Below, in pieces: positions 26,027-35,093 of a stretch of 45,416 nucleotides of DNA (positions are counted from its first letter, which is position 1; the number at the start of each line of letters is the position of its first letter). The notes beneath the pieces are model-generated. The model saw only the letters and a list, made by a program, of their open reading frames with translations, searched no databases and was not told where the DNA came from. A program made the translations under genes and the position numbers. The DNA is from Lachnospiraceae bacterium (GTDB taxonomy: Bacteria; Bacillota; Clostridia; Lachnospirales; Lachnospiraceae): assembly GCA_022797375.1 (NCBI GenBank), contig JAAWKM010000009.1:1-45416 (forward strand), in the 5' to 3' direction.

Positions 26027-26080
26027 TTTGTGCCAGATGAGACAGCCATAACGGGCTGCACTGGCTGGATCTGGCGCAAA
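26027..26080. other. Long hairpin in the uppP-hydrogenase gap
   Basis: A 12-bp stem TTTGTGCCAGAT with ATCTGGCGCAAA (one G-U) encloses CAGCC/GGCTG. It lies in a 280-bp gap (25888-26169) with no gene; flanking bases are rich in GCATGC-type short repeats. It could be a terminator variant, a repeat element or an untranslated-RNA structure. Confidence 0.5.
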
Positions 26081-26169
26081 TATCACATAAAATGTGGCAT
26101 GCAGCAGGCAGGAATTACTTCCAGGCACGCCCCATGAACCCTTTGTTAGATTATATCCTCTAAGGTATA

Positions 26170-27681
26170 TTAGTCAAGTTTAATTTCAAGTAAATCTTTT
26201 GGAGGTATTTTTTCTGTTGAGTCTTTTACAGACCTGGCAACAGCCGCTTTGGCACTGGATATAGGAAGTATTGTGCCAGCACCTGCCACGCATCCTCCAG
26301 GACAGCCCATTCCTTCAATCATGCAGCCATCCTTCTTCCCTGCCTTGGCAAGAAGCAGCATTTTTTTGCACTCACTTAGGCCTTCTGCATGTTCAGTTTT
26401 TACCTCTGTGCCAGGATAGTATTCATCTATGCATTTCTTTATAGCCTCAGAAACACCCCCTGATACTGCATATCCGCGTCCTGCACCCGTAGCATCATGC
26501 ATTGAGCGCCCTTTTTCATATTTGTTAAAATCTATATTTTTTGCCTTAAAAATAGCATCCAGTTCCTCAAATGTTATGACGAAATCCACATCACTTCTGA
26601 CTGTACGCCTTGATGCTTCAAGTTTTTTAGCAGCACACGGCCCTATAAATACAACCTTTGAGCCAGGATGTTTCTTTTTAATGCTCCTTGCAGTAGCAAC
26701 CATAGGTGTAAGTTCCTGTGAAATACTGCCTATTGTTTCTGGAAAATATTTTTTGGCAAGCATTGACCATGCAGGGCAGCATGAAGTAAGCAGAAATGGA
26801 AGTTCCCCATTTACTACTTCATTAACATAATGGTGTGCTTCTGATACAGCGCCTATATCAGCCCCAAGTGCAACTTCATATACATCACTAAATCCACATT
26901 CCCTTAATGCTGCTTTTATCTGCGCTGGTGTAATATCTGCGCCAAACTGCCCCTCAAATGCTGGTGCAATTTCTGCAATAACATCATCCCCTTCACGTAT
27001 TGCACGTATCATCTGGAAAATCTGTGATTTATCAGCAATAGCCCCGAATGGGCAGCTTGTCATGCACTGGCCGCATGATACACATTTCTGTTCATTAATC
27101 CTTGCGCGCCCTTGTGCATCACTTTCTATTGCATTAATGCCACACGCTTCTGCACATGGCCTTATCCTTTTAATAATAGCGTGGTAAGGACAGATATTAA
27201 TACATTTGCCACATTTAATACATTTTTCCTGGTCAATAAACGCATATCCATCCACCATTGAAATGGCATCTTTTGGGCATACCTCTATACATGGATGGGC
27301 AACACATCCGTGGCACATATTGGAAACTTCAACTTTATTATCCTCACACATGTCACAGGCAGAAGGAATAACCTGCATAAGCGGAGGTTCATAATATTTT
27401 TCTGAAATATTGCTGTATTCAAAACCTTCTGTAGTATGGACAGGCCTGTCAAGAGGTCTTAGTGAAAGACCCAGTGCAAGGCGTACCCTTTCAGCAGCAA
27501 TGGCCCTTTCGCGCCATATGCTTTCGCGGTAGACTGGCACATCAGAAGGTGTTATTTTATATGGTATCTCTTCTAATTCATGGCTTATGCTGGCATTATC
27601 CCCGCCATTATAAGCAGCACGTGCAACTTCTTCAAATACTTTTTTCCTGATTTTTCTAGTCTGTGTATTTATTCCACGCAT
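26170..27681 (-). CDS. Monomeric [FeFe] hydrogenase, group-B-like
   Basis: A 503-residue cytoplasmic iron-sulfur protein. Residues 108-135 hold a cysteine-rich part (CDMCEDN, CHGC, CIEVCPKDAI). 4Fe-4S ferredoxin repeats follow at about 154-164 (CIKCGKCINIC) and 200-214 (CVSCGQCMTSCPFGA). The H-cluster domain has its three signatures: L1 TSCCPAW (299-305), L2 GPCAAKK (347-353) and L3 EGMGCPGGCVAGAG (456-469). The catalytic cysteines are all kept. The L1 and L2 wording differs from classical group A (TSCCPGW, MPCTAKK) and fits group B. It probably reduces protons with electrons from ferredoxin during fermentation. No maturase genes are in view. Confidence 0.88.
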   Translation of the reverse strand: MRGINTQTRKIRKKVFEEVARAAYNGGDNASISHELEEIPYKITPSDVPVYRESIWRERAIAAERVRLALGLSLRPLDRPVHTTEGFEYSNISEKYYEPPLMQVIPSACDMCEDNKVEVSNMCHGCVAHPCIEVCPKDAISMVDGYAFIDQEKCIKCGKCINICPYHAIIKRIRPCAEACGINAIESDAQGRARINEQKCVSCGQCMTSCPFGAIADKSQIFQMIRAIREGDDVIAEIAPAFEGQFGADITPAQIKAALRECGFSDVYEVALGADIGAVSEAHHYVNEVVNGELPFLLTSCCPAWSMLAKKYFPETIGSISQELTPMVATARSIKKKHPGSKVVFIGPCAAKKLEASRRTVRSDVDFVITFEELDAIFKAKNIDFNKYEKGRSMHDATGAGRGYAVSGGVSEAIKKCIDEYYPGTEVKTEHAEGLSECKKMLLLAKAGKKDGCMIEGMGCPGGCVAGAGTILPISSAKAAVARSVKDSTEKIPPKDLLEIKLD

Positions 27682-27813
27682 GGCATTTCCCCCTTGGTCT
27701 GTATATTCAAAGATGCAACATGCTAAAGTATATATAAATTTATTCTTAAAAACAATATTAAATTACTTCCAGTTACACAGGTTTTACAGACATATGCCTG
27801 CCACCAGACATAA

Positions 27814-27851
27814 AAAGTACCACAGCACAATTAACATGCCTGTGGTACTTT
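27814..27851 (-). terminator. Terminator of the chemoreceptor gene
   Basis: AAAGTACCACAG pairs with CTGTGGTACTTT around an AT-rich loop; a T-run (TTTTTATG) follows on the minus strand. Confidence 0.75.
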
Positions 27852-27860
27852 ACTAGGTTC

Positions 27861-29360
27861 TTAATCAGATGGCTGCTCTTTATTTTCTGTTTCATTATGC
27901 AGTACACCATAAAGCTTTTCCATTCCTGCCTGCATATCCTTCATGGTCTTAACTATATTGGCAAGACCTGCAACTTGTTCTTCTGTAGATGCGCTGATTC
28001 CCTCAGTAGTAGCCATAAAATTCTTTGAACTGCCATCTACACGCTTCATAACACCTAAAAGCTGTTCTTTTATAACAACTATATCCTCAAGTTCAGTTTT
28101 TAATACTCCAGTAATGCCAATAACCTCCTCTGAGGATTTTAACATTGCTTTAAAAATCTTAACTGTATCTTCAAGCCTTACACTTGAAGCATTTACTACT
28201 TCATTATTCTGCTCCATAACTTTATGTGTAGACTCTACTGTATCAATAATATCTTTTAATATAGCATCTATTTTACTAGTAGCATTTGAAGATTCCATAG
28301 ACAGGGAATTAATTTCATCTGCCACAACCGCAAACCCCTTTCCAGCCTCACCTGCCCTTGCTGCTTCTATGGCAGCATTTAGTGCAAGAAGGTTTGTCTG
28401 TTGTGCAATTTCACGTATGCTTTCAATTATGCCGCCAATTGAACTTGACTTACGTGACAGTTCATCAACACCATCTGCCGCAACCTGTGTTGTCTTAATA
28501 TTTTCCTCAAACTTCTCAGATAACCCCTGGATTACCAGAAGCCCTTCATCATTTTTGTTTTTCAGTTGATTTATTGTTTCTACGGTCTGGTTTACTCTTT
28601 CTTCAGACTGTAAAATCTTATCATTTAATTCATTAAAAACTGTAAGGCTGTTCTCAACTTCACCAATCTGTGCATCAGCACTTTCATTAATCTGTTGCGT
28701 AGAAGCAGCAATTTCTTCTGTATTGCCTTCAAACTCCTGTAATGAATTATATATTGTCCCAGAAGACTCTTCCAGGCTGTCAAATGCTGCCTGTACATTA
28801 TGTAAAACATTCTCTGACTCTTTGCCTTGTTTCTCCACAGTCTTAAATAGTTCTGTGGTACGGTATACAACAAAACTGCATGCAGCAAAAAGAATAATAT
28901 ATACAATACATGTAAAAATCCAGCCAATAAGGTGGTGTAGTTTCAGGAACCCTGCTGGAAATAAAAGCATCATCCCAGCATTAAATATAATTGTTACAGC
29001 AACACTGGTCCTTAATACCTTTTGTGAATAATATGGCACTAACAGTAACGTTGCCACAAAATAATAATGTGTCAGGCAGATATAACTGTCACTTGTATCT
29101 GTATTACAGACAGCAGCAGTAATTGCGCCAACAACTGGCGGAATACATGCATATACATATTTTGCTTTTGTCCCTAGTGGCTTTTCAAATAATTTCGTTA
29201 CAATGGCAGACAAGCCAGACAAGAGAAAAATACATTCCCTGATGCCGCCATTTAAAAATAACATAACAAAACTAAAGCCAGATATTGCTACACCTAAAAT
29301 ATAAATAAATAAAATATTATTTATAAGCCTTTCTTCACTATTTACTGATTGTGTCTGCAT
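27861..29360 (-). CDS. Methyl-accepting chemotaxis-type receptor
   Basis: A 499-residue receptor. About six hydrophobic segments fill residues 15-170, then comes a long coiled coil with no clear HAMP domain. The signalling tip is canonical: [20 protein letters not shown] and then [19 protein letters not shown] at about 320-360. It would dock CheA/CheW. With no large extracellular sensor loop, it may respond to a membrane or internal signal. No chemotaxis kinase gene lies in the window. Clear start at 29360 ([12 protein letters not shown]). Confidence 0.88.
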   Translation of the reverse strand: MQTQSVNSEERLINNILFIYILGVAISGFSFVMLFLNGGIRECIFLLSGLSAIVTKLFEKPLGTKAKYVYACIPPVVGAITAAVCNTDTSDSYICLTHYYFVATLLLVPYYSQKVLRTSVAVTIIFNAGMMLLFPAGFLKLHHLIGWIFTCIVYIILFAACSFVVYRTTELFKTVEKQGKESENVLHNVQAAFDSLEESSGTIYNSLQEFEGNTEEIAASTQQINESADAQIGEVENSLTVFNELNDKILQSEERVNQTVETINQLKNKNDEGLLVIQGLSEKFEENIKTTQVAADGVDELSRKSSSIGGIIESIREIAQQTNLLALNAAIEAARAGEAGKGFAVVADEINSLSMESSNATSKIDAILKDIIDTVESTHKVMEQNNEVVNASSVRLEDTVKIFKAMLKSSEEVIGITGVLKTELEDIVVIKEQLLGVMKRVDGSSKNFMATTEGISASTEEQVAGLANIVKTMKDMQAGMEKLYGVLHNETENKEQPSD

Positions 29361-29443
29361 ATTTTATTCTCTCCTTAACATATAAAATTATTGCACAGGC
29401 AATTGTACTGCATCTATACCATAAAACCACCAAAAACCAGCAA

Positions 29444-29465
29444 ACCAGCCACTCTTATGGCTGGT
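29444..29465 (-). terminator. Hairpin after the hydrolase gene
   Basis: ACCAGCCA pairs with TGGCTGGT, loop CTCTTA. It lies in the 203-bp gap before the receptor gene. Another CCAGG/CCTGG-like repeat is close by; there is only a weak T-run. Confidence 0.45.
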
Positions 29466-29563
29466 AATACCTGCCAGGTGTGGCTGGCCTGCCTTTTAGT
29501 CCTGCTGCCTGCTACATATTAATTTCTGTTTTATCGGGCTGTTTAGTTTACCCTGGATAAAAT

Positions 29564-30343
29564 TCAGGAACACATTTTTATAAATGAAATAATTTTATCC
29601 TTTATAAATTCTGTATCTTCATAAATTGCGCCATGGCCTTTGTATGGAACCATAAGAAGCTGGCTGCCCTCTATAGCTTTCCAGGTTTCCACTGCTGCCA
29701 TTGGTTCAACAATTTTATCATCACTTCCATGCACCATAAGTGCAGGGATTTTAATACTTTTGCATGCCTCAAGATTATTATAACCATTGGACAGCATCAA
29801 ATCAGCATATCCCGTTGCATCTGCTGACTTTGTAGAAGAAAACAGTTCTTTAATACGCTCCTTATCTGCTTCAGGTGTATCAATCCCAAACAAAGCATCA
29901 AGAATGTCTTCTGTCTTAAACTCCTCTACAGGCATTGGTTTAAGGCCATCCACCAACGGGGTATAACTATTAAGGTCACCGCCGCTGCTTAATAATACAA
30001 TGCCTCCAAGGCTTAAATTATTGCGTATTGCAATCTCACATGTAATTGCCCCGCCCATTGAATAACCTAATAATATAACTTTCCCTTTAACTATGCCCTG
30101 CTCTTTTAACTGGCTTACAGAATATTCCACATCCTCTGCAAAACAACTTATACTGTCAGGTTCCTGCCCGTCAGACTCCCCATGTCCTGCCAGGTCAAAC
30201 ACAATACAGTTATAACCAGTAAATACACTTGCAAAAGGAGACAAACCTCCCTTTGACATTGTTGAGCCATGTAAAAAAACTAATGTAATGTTACTTTCAC
30301 TATCCCCGGTTCTTTCATATGGCAAAATCTTATTCATACCCAT
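29564..30343 (-). CDS. Alpha/beta hydrolase
   Basis: A 259-residue alpha/beta-fold enzyme of unknown substrate. Oxyanion-side HGSTMSKGG follows the first strand (LVFLHG). The nucleophile elbow is GYSMGG, the acid Asp lies in LMVHGSDDKIV, and the histidine lies in YKGHGAIYED. FDLAGHGESDG is the usual HG-motif helix region. There is no signal peptide, so it is cytoplasmic. It resembles monoacylglycerol-lipase or esterase-like members. Its gene stands alone, with a leading GGAGGAG ribosome site. Confidence 0.85.
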   Translation of the reverse strand: MGMNKILPYERTGDSESNITLVFLHGSTMSKGGLSPFASVFTGYNCIVFDLAGHGESDGQEPDSISCFAEDVEYSVSQLKEQGIVKGKVILLGYSMGGAITCEIAIRNNLSLGGIVLLSSGGDLNSYTPLVDGLKPMPVEEFKTEDILDALFGIDTPEADKERIKELFSSTKSADATGYADLMLSNGYNNLEACKSIKIPALMVHGSDDKIVEPMAAVETWKAIEGSQLLMVPYKGHGAIYEDTEFIKDKIISFIKMCS

Positions 30344-30538
30344 TTATACTCCTCCTTAATGTATTTATTTTTGTTTAGTAATTTATGTATTATAAAAATA
30401 ATATATAAAAACTAATTATTAATGCTATATTACCATAATATTACACATAAATAAAGCTTTTTTGGTTATTTTCTACAAAAAAATTCATAACTGGCACAAG
30501 AACGGACGGTTTTACGTACCACGGACGCAGAAACCCTG

Positions 30539-30587
30539 CGTCCGTTTCCAAACACAGAATAACTGGAAATTTTATGGAACGGACGTG
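30539..30587 (-). repeat. Interspersed CGTCCGTTT-type repeat, copy 3 (full length)
   Basis: The minus strand reads CGTCCGTTCCATAAAATTTC and continues CAGTTATTCTGTG to AAACGGACG. It matches the plus strand at 43266-43313 over about 45 bases. Its ends are themselves inverted (CGTCCGTT and AACGGACG). A neighbouring hairpin ACGGACGCAG/CTGCGTCCGT (30521-30545) overlaps it. Confidence 0.75.
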
Positions 30588-30606
30588 GATGTTTTAGAAA
30601 AAAACC

Positions 30607-30635
30607 TTGCAAATATACTATTCTTGTGCTAAACT
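30607..30635 (+). promoter_or_regulatory. Promoter of the rpsB-tsf operon
   Basis: -35 TTGCAA (30607-30612), a 17-base spacer, then -10 TAAACT (30630-30635). The transcript would have a leader of about 135 bases before rpsB (to 30775), with several short inverted segments but no element I can name. Confidence 0.5.
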
Positions 30636-30775
30636 TAACCAGTATGTTTTAAAACAACTAATTAATCACGTATGCGGATTTCGTACATGGTGCTTTGGAT
30701 GTGGCTTTAATGCCATTTCCTGGTCTTACGTTTGGAAGCATATGGAAGCAATGAAACCATGATGGAGGTATTATT

Positions 30776-31501
30776 ATGAGCGTTATTTCAATGAAACAGT
30801 TACTCGAAGCAGGTGTCCATTTTGGCCACCAGACAAGAAGATGGAACCCTAAGATGGCAGAGTACATCTACACAGAACGTAATGGCATTTATATTATTGA
30901 CTTACAGAAGTCAGTAGGTAAAGTTGATGAAGCTTACAATGCTGTTAAAGATATCGTAATGAATGGTGGCACAATTCTTTTTGTTGGCACAAAGAAGCAG
31001 GCACAGGATTCAATAAAAGCTGAAGCAGAGCGCTGTGGCATGTTCTATGTTAATGAAAGATGGCTTGGCGGTATGCTTACTAACTTTAAAACAATCCTGA
31101 CACGTATCAAAAGGTTAAAGACTATTGAAGCAATGTCAGAAGATGGCACATTCGATGTACTTCCTAAAAAAGAAGTTATCGGCCTTAAAAAAGAATGGGA
31201 TAAGCTTGAGAAGAACCTTGGTGGAATTAAGGAAATGAAAAAACTTCCTGATGCTATCTTCGTTGTTGACCCTAAGAAAGAAAGAATTTGTATACAGGAA
31301 GCACATACATTAGGTATTCCTCTTATTGGAATTGCAGATACAAACTGTGACCCTGAAGAACTTGATTATGTAATCCCTGGCAATGATGATGCTATAAGGG
31401 CAGTTAAGCTTATTGTTTCTAAAATGGCTGATGCTGTTATTGAAGCTAACCAGGGTGTTTCTATGGCTGACGGCGGAGATGATGAGGAAGCTGTTAGTTA
31501 A
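30776..31501 (+). CDS. rpsB: 30S ribosomal protein S2
   Basis: A 241-residue small-subunit protein. It begins [20 protein letters not shown] and has the family motifs [44 protein letters not shown] and GIADTNCDP. Length is typical. A GGAGGT ribosome site precedes the ATG. Paired with tsf, 38 bp apart, as in most bacteria. S2 binds the 30S head/body junction and is needed for translation initiation. Confidence 0.98.
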   Translation: MSVISMKQLLEAGVHFGHQTRRWNPKMAEYIYTERNGIYIIDLQKSVGKVDEAYNAVKDIVMNGGTILFVGTKKQAQDSIKAEAERCGMFYVNERWLGGMLTNFKTILTRIKRLKTIEAMSEDGTFDVLPKKEVIGLKKEWDKLEKNLGGIKEMKKLPDAIFVVDPKKERICIQEAHTLGIPLIGIADTNCDPEELDYVIPGNDDAIRAVKLIVSKMADAVIEANQGVSMADGGDDEEAVS

Positions 31502-31539
31502 TAAAAGACAGATTAAATTAATATTGGAGGAAAATTAAA

Positions 31540-32469
31540 ATGGCAATTACGGCTTCTCAGGTTAAAGAATTAAGGGAACTTTCTGGCGCTGGCATGATGG
31601 ATTGCAAAAAAGCGCTTTCAAATACAGATGGTGATATGGACAAGGCTGTTGAGTGGTTACGTGAAAATGGCCTTGCCAAAGCTATTAAAAAGGCTGGACG
31701 TATTGCTGCAGAAGGTATTGTAGCAGTTGACGTTGATGCAGATGGTAAAACAGCTTCTATCGTAGAAGTAAACAGTGAAACAGACTTTGTTGCCAAGAAT
31801 GAAAAATTCCAGGCATATGTTGCTGAAGTTGCAGCACAGGCTAAAGCTTCAGATGCAGCAGATATAGAAGCATTCCTTGCAGAGCCTTGGGCTGCTGATA
31901 CAAGCATGACTGTAGATGGAAAATTAAAAGCTATGGTAGCAGTTATTGGCGAAAATATGAATATCCGCCGTTTTGAAAAGGTAACAACAGATGGTTTAAT
32001 TGTTTCTTATATCCATGCAGGCGGGAAAATCGGCGTATTAGTAGATGCTGTTACAGACTCCTCAAGCGATGGCGTTAAAGAATGCTTAAGGAATGTTGCA
32101 ATGCAGGTTGCTGCTTTAAATCCTAAATATCTTTCATCAGATGATGTAGATGAAGAATATAAGGAGCATGAAAAAGAAATACTCTTAAGCCAGGCAAAGA
32201 ATGACCCTAAAAATGCAGGCAAGCCTGATGAAATCATTGAGAAAATGATTATTGGACGCCTGAATAAAGAGTTAAAAGAAGTATGCCTTTTAGAACAGGA
32301 ATATGTTAAGGCCGAGAATAAAGAAAATGTGCAGACATATGTGCAAAATATAGCTAAGGCTGAAGGCTGCCAGATTAATATAAAGAAATTTGTACGTTTT
32401 GAAACCGGTGAAGGCCTTGAGAAAAAAGAAGAAGACTTTGCTGCTGAAGTTGCAGCACAGATGCAGTAA
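31540..32469 (+). CDS. tsf: Elongation factor Ts
   Basis: A 309-residue nucleotide-exchange factor for EF-Tu. The N-terminal UBA-like domain has VKELRELSGAGMMDCKKALS, followed by the signature EGIVAVD and VEVNSETDFVAKN. The C-terminal core repeats follow. The second subdomain and a helical insert are present, giving the usual length of Firmicutes EF-Ts. GGAGGAAAATTAAA precedes the ATG. It forms an operon with rpsB and is closed by a terminator. Confidence 0.98.
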   Translation: MAITASQVKELRELSGAGMMDCKKALSNTDGDMDKAVEWLRENGLAKAIKKAGRIAAEGIVAVDVDADGKTASIVEVNSETDFVAKNEKFQAYVAEVAAQAKASDAADIEAFLAEPWAADTSMTVDGKLKAMVAVIGENMNIRRFEKVTTDGLIVSYIHAGGKIGVLVDAVTDSSSDGVKECLRNVAMQVAALNPKYLSSDDVDEEYKEHEKEILLSQAKNDPKNAGKPDEIIEKMIIGRLNKELKEVCLLEQEYVKAENKENVQTYVQNIAKAEGCQINIKKFVRFETGEGLEKKEEDFAAEVAAQMQ

Positions 32470-32498
32470 AAATTCTTATAATTTTTTAATAAAACTTA

Positions 32499-32529
32499 AA
32501 ACCCATGAGGATATATTCTTCATGGGTTA
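32499..32529 (+). terminator. Terminator of rpsB-tsf
   Basis: AACCCATGA pairs with TCATGGGTT, followed by a TTATTATTATA run. Confidence 0.8.
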
Positions 32530-32559
32530 TTATTATAAATAATAACATGGAGGTGTATT

Positions 32560-33196
32560 ATGTTAGTCCAGTATTCTGTAAGAAATTATAAATCAATAAA
32601 GGATGAACTTATAATCAATTTTAGTGCAGATGATAAATATAAAAATTCCAGCTGGATGGTAAATGATAATAGTATACCTGTGCCTTTTATAAATGTATTG
32701 GATTAATAGGACCTAATGCATCAGGAAAAACTAATATTATTGATTCACTTACTTTCGCATTCAAATATATCCTGAATACTATCAAACGTAAAGACAGTTC
32801 AAAAATAAATATAGAGCCATTTGCTTTTGGAAATAATGATGATAACTTCTCTTCTTTTGAATTTATATTTTATAACAACGGCACAAAATATATATATGGT
32901 TTTTCAATAAACAGAGAAGAAGTATTAGAAGAATACTTAATGGCATGTTTTTCAGAAGAACCAGAAACACTTTTTGACAGAGCAGGGCAATATTATAAAT
33001 TCTATAACCATGACTTAACAATCCAGAATGATATAACAAAAAAAACAAATTCTAACCGTTTATATATGCCAGTTGCAGCAGAACAGGCGCAACTATTGTA
33101 AAATTGTTAGACGATTATTATATAAATGAAAATGATGATATAGAGCTTGGCTACTTAAAGGGACGTTATGGAAGTATACCATATATGAAAGGTTGA
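32560..33196 (+). pseudogene. Remnant of an AAA-type ATPase (partner of the RloB-like gene)
   Basis: Starts well (GGAGGTGTATT then ATG, MLVQYSVRNYKSI, the usual beginning of AAA15/OLD-like ATPases). It stops at 32705 because one G seems to be missing from a TTGGGATTA run. The next frame carries the Walker A LIGPNASGKTNIIDSL and about 115 further codons to a stop at 33099. A third frame holds the normal C-terminal end, LLDDYY ... LKGRYGSIPYMKG. About 200 residues, including the signature and Walker B parts, are absent between, so the gene has an internal deletion as well as the frameshift. It is clearly inactive. Confidence 0.75.
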
Positions 33197-33199
33197 TTT

Positions 33200-33591
33200 A
33201 TGAGAAAAAGGGGAATTGAAGTAAAAGGCAAAAAAGTAAAAGAAAAACCACATTGCAAGATATACATTTTCTGTGAAGGCAAAACCGAAGAAATTTATCT
33301 TAGGCATTTCGAAAACAAAACTTATAATGCAGAAGTTATCCCTGTTAATACAGAACATACTGATGCATATGGTATTGTTTCATTTGCAAAGAATTATATT
33401 AATAAAGAACATCTTAATTTAGAACTAGGCGACAGAGGATATTGTGTATTTGACTCTGATCCTGGTTCTAATCCTGATATTAAAAAAACTTTCAACCTGC
33501 TAAATGGATGTTGCCAAAAGGGATTATATAGAAGGGCTTAAAAGAAAAAAATAATAATCCATATATTATATTTTTTAATCCTGGTGTATAG
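33200..33591 (+). pseudogene. RloB-like gene, 3'-truncated
   Basis: Starts 3 bases after the ATPase stop, as expected for a coupled pair. The first 100 codons are RloB-like: KIYIFCEGKTEEIYLRHF (the toprim-like EGxTE motif) and GYCVFDSDPGSNPDI. The frame then ends at 33541. Neighbouring frames carry AKRDYIEGLK and NPYIIFFNPGV, which look like the next part of the family (usually followed by SNPxFE). The remainder of the gene is lost. RloB is known with ATPase partners in defence loci, but this copy cannot be functional. Confidence 0.7.
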
Positions 33592-33625
33592 AAAACCCAA
33601 ATATAATTTAGATTTTCTATACACC
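33583..33625. terminator. Bidirectional terminator
   Basis: A 13-bp stem (GGTGTATAGAAAA with TTTTCTATACACC) with a T-run on the plus side (GTTTTTTTAAC). It closes the RloB remnant and the convergent minus-strand gene. Confidence 0.8.
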
Positions 33626-33651
33626 GTTTTTTTAACTAATTTACTAATAAC

Positions 33652-35088
33652 TTATACTGTTTTGTATTTTTTATTTACTGTCTTACTGTTACACTTTGGA
33701 AATGCACTATAATCCCATATATGTGTTATCCTCATTTCTTTATCAGTTTTTAAAAAGAAATCAAGAAATACATTTCTATTATTAAAACTTCCATTTACTA
33801 CTGGGTCATCATAAGTACAGTCTATATGGTACCATTTGTTTTTTATTTTAACTATGTTCCAGGCATGTGCGCCTCCTGTAATCATCTGGCTTTTTATTCC
33901 GTAGTGTTCCATTATTATTATAAATGCTTTGGAATAGCCATCACAGACTGCTATCCCCCTGTTAAATGCACCCTCTGCTGTGTGGCTTATAGCTGGCACT
34001 GTACCTGTTTCATAAAGTGTCTTGTCATATTTTACATTTTGTATAAGCCAGGCATGTGCAGCATAAATTTTTTCATAGTCTGTCATTTCTTTTTTTACAT
34101 ATTTTGAGTAAATAATTTTAAGGCAGTTCTTTTTATTTCTTTTATAAACCTTTATTTTACACTTTAATGCAATGCCTGCTGTTCTTGCTGTTACTGTTGC
34201 TGTCCCGGGTTTTAAAGCCGTAATCCTGCCATGCTGGTTTACGCTGGCAATTCCTGGGTCCAGACTCTTCCATTTTACTCTGGACGGTGCACTGTATACA
34301 TAAATTTTATCCTGTGCGCCTTCAATATCTGCGAGGCGGTTTGCTGAAAGTGCCGTCTGGCTTGTATTTGTTACAAGCATGCCATATTCCAGGGCAGTTT
34401 TTTCTGCTTTATTGCCCTTTTCAGTTACTATTGTAAGCCTGTTTTTATTGCACCCGTAGAATATTTCTTTTCCAAAACTTGTTACCTGCCCTGGTATTAT
34501 TATCTGGTACATAGAAGTACAGAAAGCAAATGCCCTGTATCCTGCCTTTTTTACAGATTCTGGCAATTCCAGCTTCTTTAATGACTCACATGCTTCAAAA
34601 CAGTTTGGTGGAATTGCCTTTATTTTATTACTTTTAAATTCTGCATTTTCCAAATATCCACAATGTGAAAATGCACTACCGCCTATACTTTTTATATTTC
34701 TTCCAATAATAATGCTGGTAATAATCTCATTCCCACGGAATGCGCCAGCAGCAACTGAAGTAACAATATGTCCGTTATATTCATCTGGAATAATGACATT
34801 TCTGTTATTTCCGGTATATGAAACCACCTGGCATTCATTTGTACCTTCTATGGATTTATATATAATTCCCTCTTCACTTATAAATGTATTACTATTACTA
34901 TCAATAATGCCAGTGCCACTAGTTCCATTAGTATTGCCTGGACTATAAACAGCTGCCATATAGGCAGTATTATTTATACTGCCATCTGCCATTGCTGCCC
35001 CTTTACAGTGCACAGGTTTTATGCCTGGGGCAAATGCCAGTAAAGTGAGCATAAAGCAGGTGGCAATTTTAATTATTTTTCTATACAT
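33652..35088 (-). CDS. Secreted BspA-LRR / Big2 / transglutaminase-like protein
   Basis: A 478-residue secreted protein. The signal peptide is about 1-28 (ending VHCKG). Residues 90-235 are BspA-type leucine-rich repeats (VTSVAAGAFRGNEIITSIII, CFEACESLKKLELPESV). A Big2 bacterial Ig-like domain follows at about 245-315. A C-terminal transglutaminase-like core has the catalytic triad C382 (AVCDGYSKAF), H408 (GAHAWNIV) and D423 (YHIDCTYDDP). It could crosslink or proteolyse surface proteins; the substrate is unknown. Its ATG is 5 bp after the fhs stop and has a poor ribosome site, so it may depend on coupling with fhs, although the two functions are unrelated. Confidence 0.82.
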   Translation of the reverse strand: MYRKIIKIATCFMLTLLAFAPGIKPVHCKGAAMADGSINNTAYMAAVYSPGNTNGTSGTGIIDSNSNTFISEEGIIYKSIEGTNECQVVSYTGNNRNVIIPDEYNGHIVTSVAAGAFRGNEIITSIIIGRNIKSIGGSAFSHCGYLENAEFKSNKIKAIPPNCFEACESLKKLELPESVKKAGYRAFAFCTSMYQIIIPGQVTSFGKEIFYGCNKNRLTIVTEKGNKAEKTALEYGMLVTNTSQTALSANRLADIEGAQDKIYVYSAPSRVKWKSLDPGIASVNQHGRITALKPGTATVTARTAGIALKCKIKVYKRNKKNCLKIIYSKYVKKEMTDYEKIYAAHAWLIQNVKYDKTLYETGTVPAISHTAEGAFNRGIAVCDGYSKAFIIIMEHYGIKSQMITGGAHAWNIVKIKNKWYHIDCTYDDPVVNGSFNNRNVFLDFFLKTDKEMRITHIWDYSAFPKCNSKTVNKKYKTV

Positions 35089-35093
35089 ACTTT

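Noticed and set aside
30658-30867. Minus-strand ORF over the rpsB start
   Set aside because: It is antisense to the start of rpsB, has no ribosome site, and reads as a shadow of the conserved S2 sequence and its leader.
32560-33591. Functional anti-phage ATPase/RloB system
   Set aside because: The ATPase lacks its central third and has a frameshift; the RloB-like gene is cut short.
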